NCBI GenBank assembly: GCA_035513135.1
Contig: DATKCQ010000182.1
Coordinates: 1 to 26,749, forward strand
Reading direction: 5' to 3'
Source: Thermohalobaculum sp035513135
Lineage (GTDB): Bacteria > Pseudomonadota > Alphaproteobacteria > Rhodobacterales > Rhodobacteraceae
Length of the DNA stretch: 26,749 nucleotides
Both the position numbers and the translations under genes were made by a program. The number at the start of each line of letters is the position of its first letter. The stretch's first letter is position 1. The notes under the pieces are model-generated. The model had not been told where the DNA came from. It ran no database searches and saw nothing but the letters and a program-made list of their open reading frames with translations. Shown piece after piece: positions 24,768-26,749 of the stretch.

Positions 24768-26161
24768 TGCAGGACGCCGCGCAAGCCGAGCCAAAGGCCC
24801 GGATCGCCGCAGGCGTGGCGGCGCTGACGGAGTGGTCCGCAGGGCTGGCATGGGAGGCGGTGCCCGAGCCGGTTCGCCGGCGCGCCGCCCTGGTGCTGTG
24901 CGACGACCTGGCGGCGATCGTCGCCGCGCGCGACGAGCCGGAGGTCATCGCCTTCCACGACGGCCTGGCGCGGTCGTCGGGCCGACCCGACGCCAGCGTT
25001 TTCAATGCCCGCGGCATGCGGCTCGACCGGTATTCGGCGGCGGTGGCGAACGGCGGCGCCAGCGACTGGTGCGAGCTGGACGAGGGCTACCGCCGCGCGC
25101 TCTGCCATGCCGGCATCTACTGCCTGCCGGCGCTGCTCGCCGAGGCCGAGGCGACCGGGGCCGCCGGGCACGACCTGCTGCGCGCGCTGGTGGTGGGCTA
25201 CGAGACGGCGGCAAGGGTCGCGCGGGCCTTTTCCTGGCCCAGCCTGACCCTGCACCCGCACGGAAGTCTGGCGGCGGTGGGCGCGGCGGCGTCGGTCGCC
25301 GCGCTGCGCCGCGTCCCGGCCCGCGACGCCGCCGCGGCGATCTCCTCGGCGGCGACCATGGTGGTGCCCGGGCCCTACAACCACGCGGTCGCGGGGGCGC
25401 TGGTGCGCAATGTCTGGCCGGGGGTCGGCGCCTGGTGCGGGCTGCGCGCCGTCGACTGGATGGAGGCCGGAATCACCGGCCGGCCGGAGAGCCTGCACGA
25501 CGTGTTCGCCAACGCCTTCGGCGGCACCGTGCAGCCCGACGCGCTGACCGCCGGGCTGGGCACGGACTGGGCGCTGGCCGACGGGTATCACAAGCTCTAC
25601 GCCTGCTGCCAGTATGCCCACTCGGCGGTCGAGGCCACGCTCGCGCTGCGCGAACGGCTGCCCGGGGGCGCCGATATCGGCGACATCCGCGGGATTCACA
25701 TCGACACGCACTGGCGCGGGCGGACCCTGGACAATTCGGCGCCGGCGACGACGCTGGCGGCGAAGTTCTCGATGCAGCACATTCTCGCGGCGGCCACGGT
25801 GCACGGCCACGCCGGGGCGCAGGCGTTCCACGCCTCGACGCTGGCCGAGCCGGCCATCGCCGGGCTGCGCGGCCGCGTGAGCATCGGCGCCTGGCAGCCC
25901 GAGCCCGAGTGGCCCAACGACCGGCCGGCACGCGTCACCTGGGAGCTCGCGGACGGCACGCGGCTCACCGAGGAGTGCCTCAGCGCCCGCGGCGGACCGG
26001 ACCGGCCGTTCGCGCCCGAGGAGATCCGCGGCAAGGCGCTCGGCATCGTGGCGGAGCCCTATCCGCGCATGGCGCCGGTGCTCGACCGGCTGCTGGCCCT
26101 CGAGCCCGCCGTCCTGGCGCAGGACTGGAGCGAGACGGTCGCGGCGATGACCGCGCGATGA
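24767..26161 (+). CDS. MmgE/PrpD family protein
   Basis: This 464-residue protein is full length for the MmgE/PrpD family, which includes 2-methylcitrate dehydratase and immune-responsive gene 1 (cis-aconitate decarboxylase). Family features include RRRAALVLCDDLAAIVAARDEPEV, the SAAVANGGASDWCELDEGYRRALCHAG region, LVVGYETAARVARAF, HPHGSLAAVGAAASVAALRR and the KLYACCQYAHSAVEATLAL stretch. Outside the methylcitrate cycle, paralogues in catabolic operons carry out (de)hydration or decarboxylation of other hydroxy or tricarboxylic acids. GGGAGG at 24755-24760 precedes ATG 24767. No prpB/prpC genes are nearby, so methylcitrate is unlikely. It overlaps the FAD-oxidoreductase gene by 4 bp. Confidence 0.88.
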   Translation: MQDAAQAEPKARIAAGVAALTEWSAGLAWEAVPEPVRRRAALVLCDDLAAIVAARDEPEVIAFHDGLARSSGRPDASVFNARGMRLDRYSAAVANGGASDWCELDEGYRRALCHAGIYCLPALLAEAEATGAAGHDLLRALVVGYETAARVARAFSWPSLTLHPHGSLAAVGAAASVAALRRVPARDAAAAISSAATMVVPGPYNHAVAGALVRNVWPGVGAWCGLRAVDWMEAGITGRPESLHDVFANAFGGTVQPDALTAGLGTDWALADGYHKLYACCQYAHSAVEATLALRERLPGGADIGDIRGIHIDTHWRGRTLDNSAPATTLAAKFSMQHILAAATVHGHAGAQAFHASTLAEPAIAGLRGRVSIGAWQPEPEWPNDRPARVTWELADGTRLTEECLSARGGPDRPFAPEEIRGKALGIVAEPYPRMAPVLDRLLALEPAVLAQDWSETVAAMTAR

Positions 26162-26749
26162 CCGGGGTCGCCGCCGACCTTCTGGTGATCGGCGCCGGCG
26201 CCTGCGGGCTCGCCGCGGCGATCGCCGCTCACGACGCCGGGATCGGGGTCGCCATCGTCGAGAAGCGCGACCGGCCCGGCGGCAACTCCTCGCTCAGCAC
26301 TGGCTCGGTTCCCGGCGCCGGCACGACCTACCAGCGCGCCGCGGGAATCGAGGATTCGCCCGCGCGGATGCTCGCGGACCTCGTCGCACTCGCCGGCCGG
26401 CATGACGCCGATGACCTGACGCGCCTGATGTCGGAGCAGTCGGCACCCCTGTGCGAGTGGCTGATCGACGGGCTCGGCGCGCGCATGGAGCTGATCACCG
26501 ACTACCGGCATGTCGGCCACTCGGTCGAGCGGCTGCACGCCCCGCGTTCCCGCCGCGGGCAGGACCTGGTGGACGATCTCCTGGCCCTCGTCGCCGACCG
26601 GGGCATCCCGCTGGCGCCGGGCAACCCGGTCGAGGAGCTGATCGTCGAGGACGGCGCCGTCAGCGGGGCGCTGATCCGCGGCGAGCGGATCGGCTGCCGC
26701 AAGCTCCTGCTCGCCACCAACGGCTTCGCCGGCAACCGCGAGATGGTGC
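26158..26749 (+). CDS. FAD-dependent oxidoreductase (fumarate reductase / 3-ketosteroid dehydrogenase-like), truncated by window end
   Basis: The reading frame is open from ATG 26158 (ATGA overlap with the PrpD stop) to the edge of the window, giving the first 197 residues. The N-terminus is a dinucleotide-binding fold: DLLVIGAGACGLAAAIAAHDAG, then VEKRDRPGGNSSLSTGSV, the typical FAD motif of the FAD_binding_2 family. The segment KLLLATNGFAGNREM is the second FAD-contacting motif (usually LATGGFxxNxEM). The family includes fumarate reductases, 3-ketosteroid delta1-dehydrogenases and urocanate reductases, which add or remove hydrogen across a C-C bond next to a carbonyl. The substrate is not determinable from this part. 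Confidence 0.9.
   Translation, partial: MTGVAADLLVIGAGACGLAAAIAAHDAGIGVAIVEKRDRPGGNSSLSTGSVPGAGTTYQRAAGIEDSPARMLADLVALAGRHDADDLTRLMSEQSAPLCEWLIDGLGARMELITDYRHVGHSVERLHAPRSRRGQDLVDDLLALVADRGIPLAPGNPVEELIVEDGAVSGALIRGERIGCRKLLLATNGFAGNREMV

Overview
The window is about 26.7 kb of very GC-rich chromosomal DNA that reads as an alphaproteobacterium. Three things support this: ssb sits just upstream of gyrA, a layout I associate with Alphaproteobacteria; GyrA carries an acidic insertion in its C-terminal domain; and a perfect CtrA-type box (TTAA-N7-TTAAC) lies upstream of ssb. I cannot name a genus. I see no rRNA, tRNA, IS element, integrase, phage gene or CRISPR array. The last coding region is cut by the window edge.

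Left part (1-9184), mostly housekeeping: a DpkA/YlbC-type Ldh-family oxidoreductase; a convergent EF-G-like GTPase paralogue on the minus strand; ssb followed after 2 bp by a DUF3144 gene; a convergent DUF2270 membrane protein; gyrA with a recognisable promoter; and a convergent PRISE-like reductase on the minus strand.

Central part (9518-22971): 14 plus-strand genes that look like one import-and-degradation operon. A branched-chain-amino-acid-type ABC importer comes first (LivK-like binding protein, LivH, a LivM-LivG fusion, LivF). Then follow a KynB-like cyclase, an acyl-CoA dehydrogenase, a PaaK-like CoA ligase, a PECR-like SDR, a MaoC hydratase, a second acyl-CoA synthetase, a degenerate hotdog protein, a second MaoC protein, a thiolase-fold protein without the nucleophilic Cys, and a DUF35 zinc-ribbon protein. 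Most junctions from 16374 onward overlap by 4 bp or are separated by only a few bases. The logical flow is uptake, CoA activation, alpha-beta dehydrogenation, hydration, then C-C cleavage. The last four genes resemble a split version of the steroid side-chain ChsH1/ChsH2(DUF35)/Ltp2 hydratase-aldolase, so the final step may be retro-aldol cleavage rather than thiolysis.

Right part (23021-26749): a PuuE-like polysaccharide-deacetylase-family gene on the minus strand diverges from a second plus-strand operon (isochorismatase-fold hydrolase, MmgE/PrpD protein, FAD-dependent oxidoreductase running off the window). These hydrolases, with the cyclase of the first operon, suggest upper-pathway steps on a ring or amide-containing substrate, but the substrate is unknown and no regulator is present in the window. 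Regulatory DNA includes a dyad filling the spacer of the putative livK promoter, a strong livK-livH intercistronic hairpin, and a threefold tandem repeat of a ribosome-binding-site-plus-ATG unit at the start of the isochorismatase gene.
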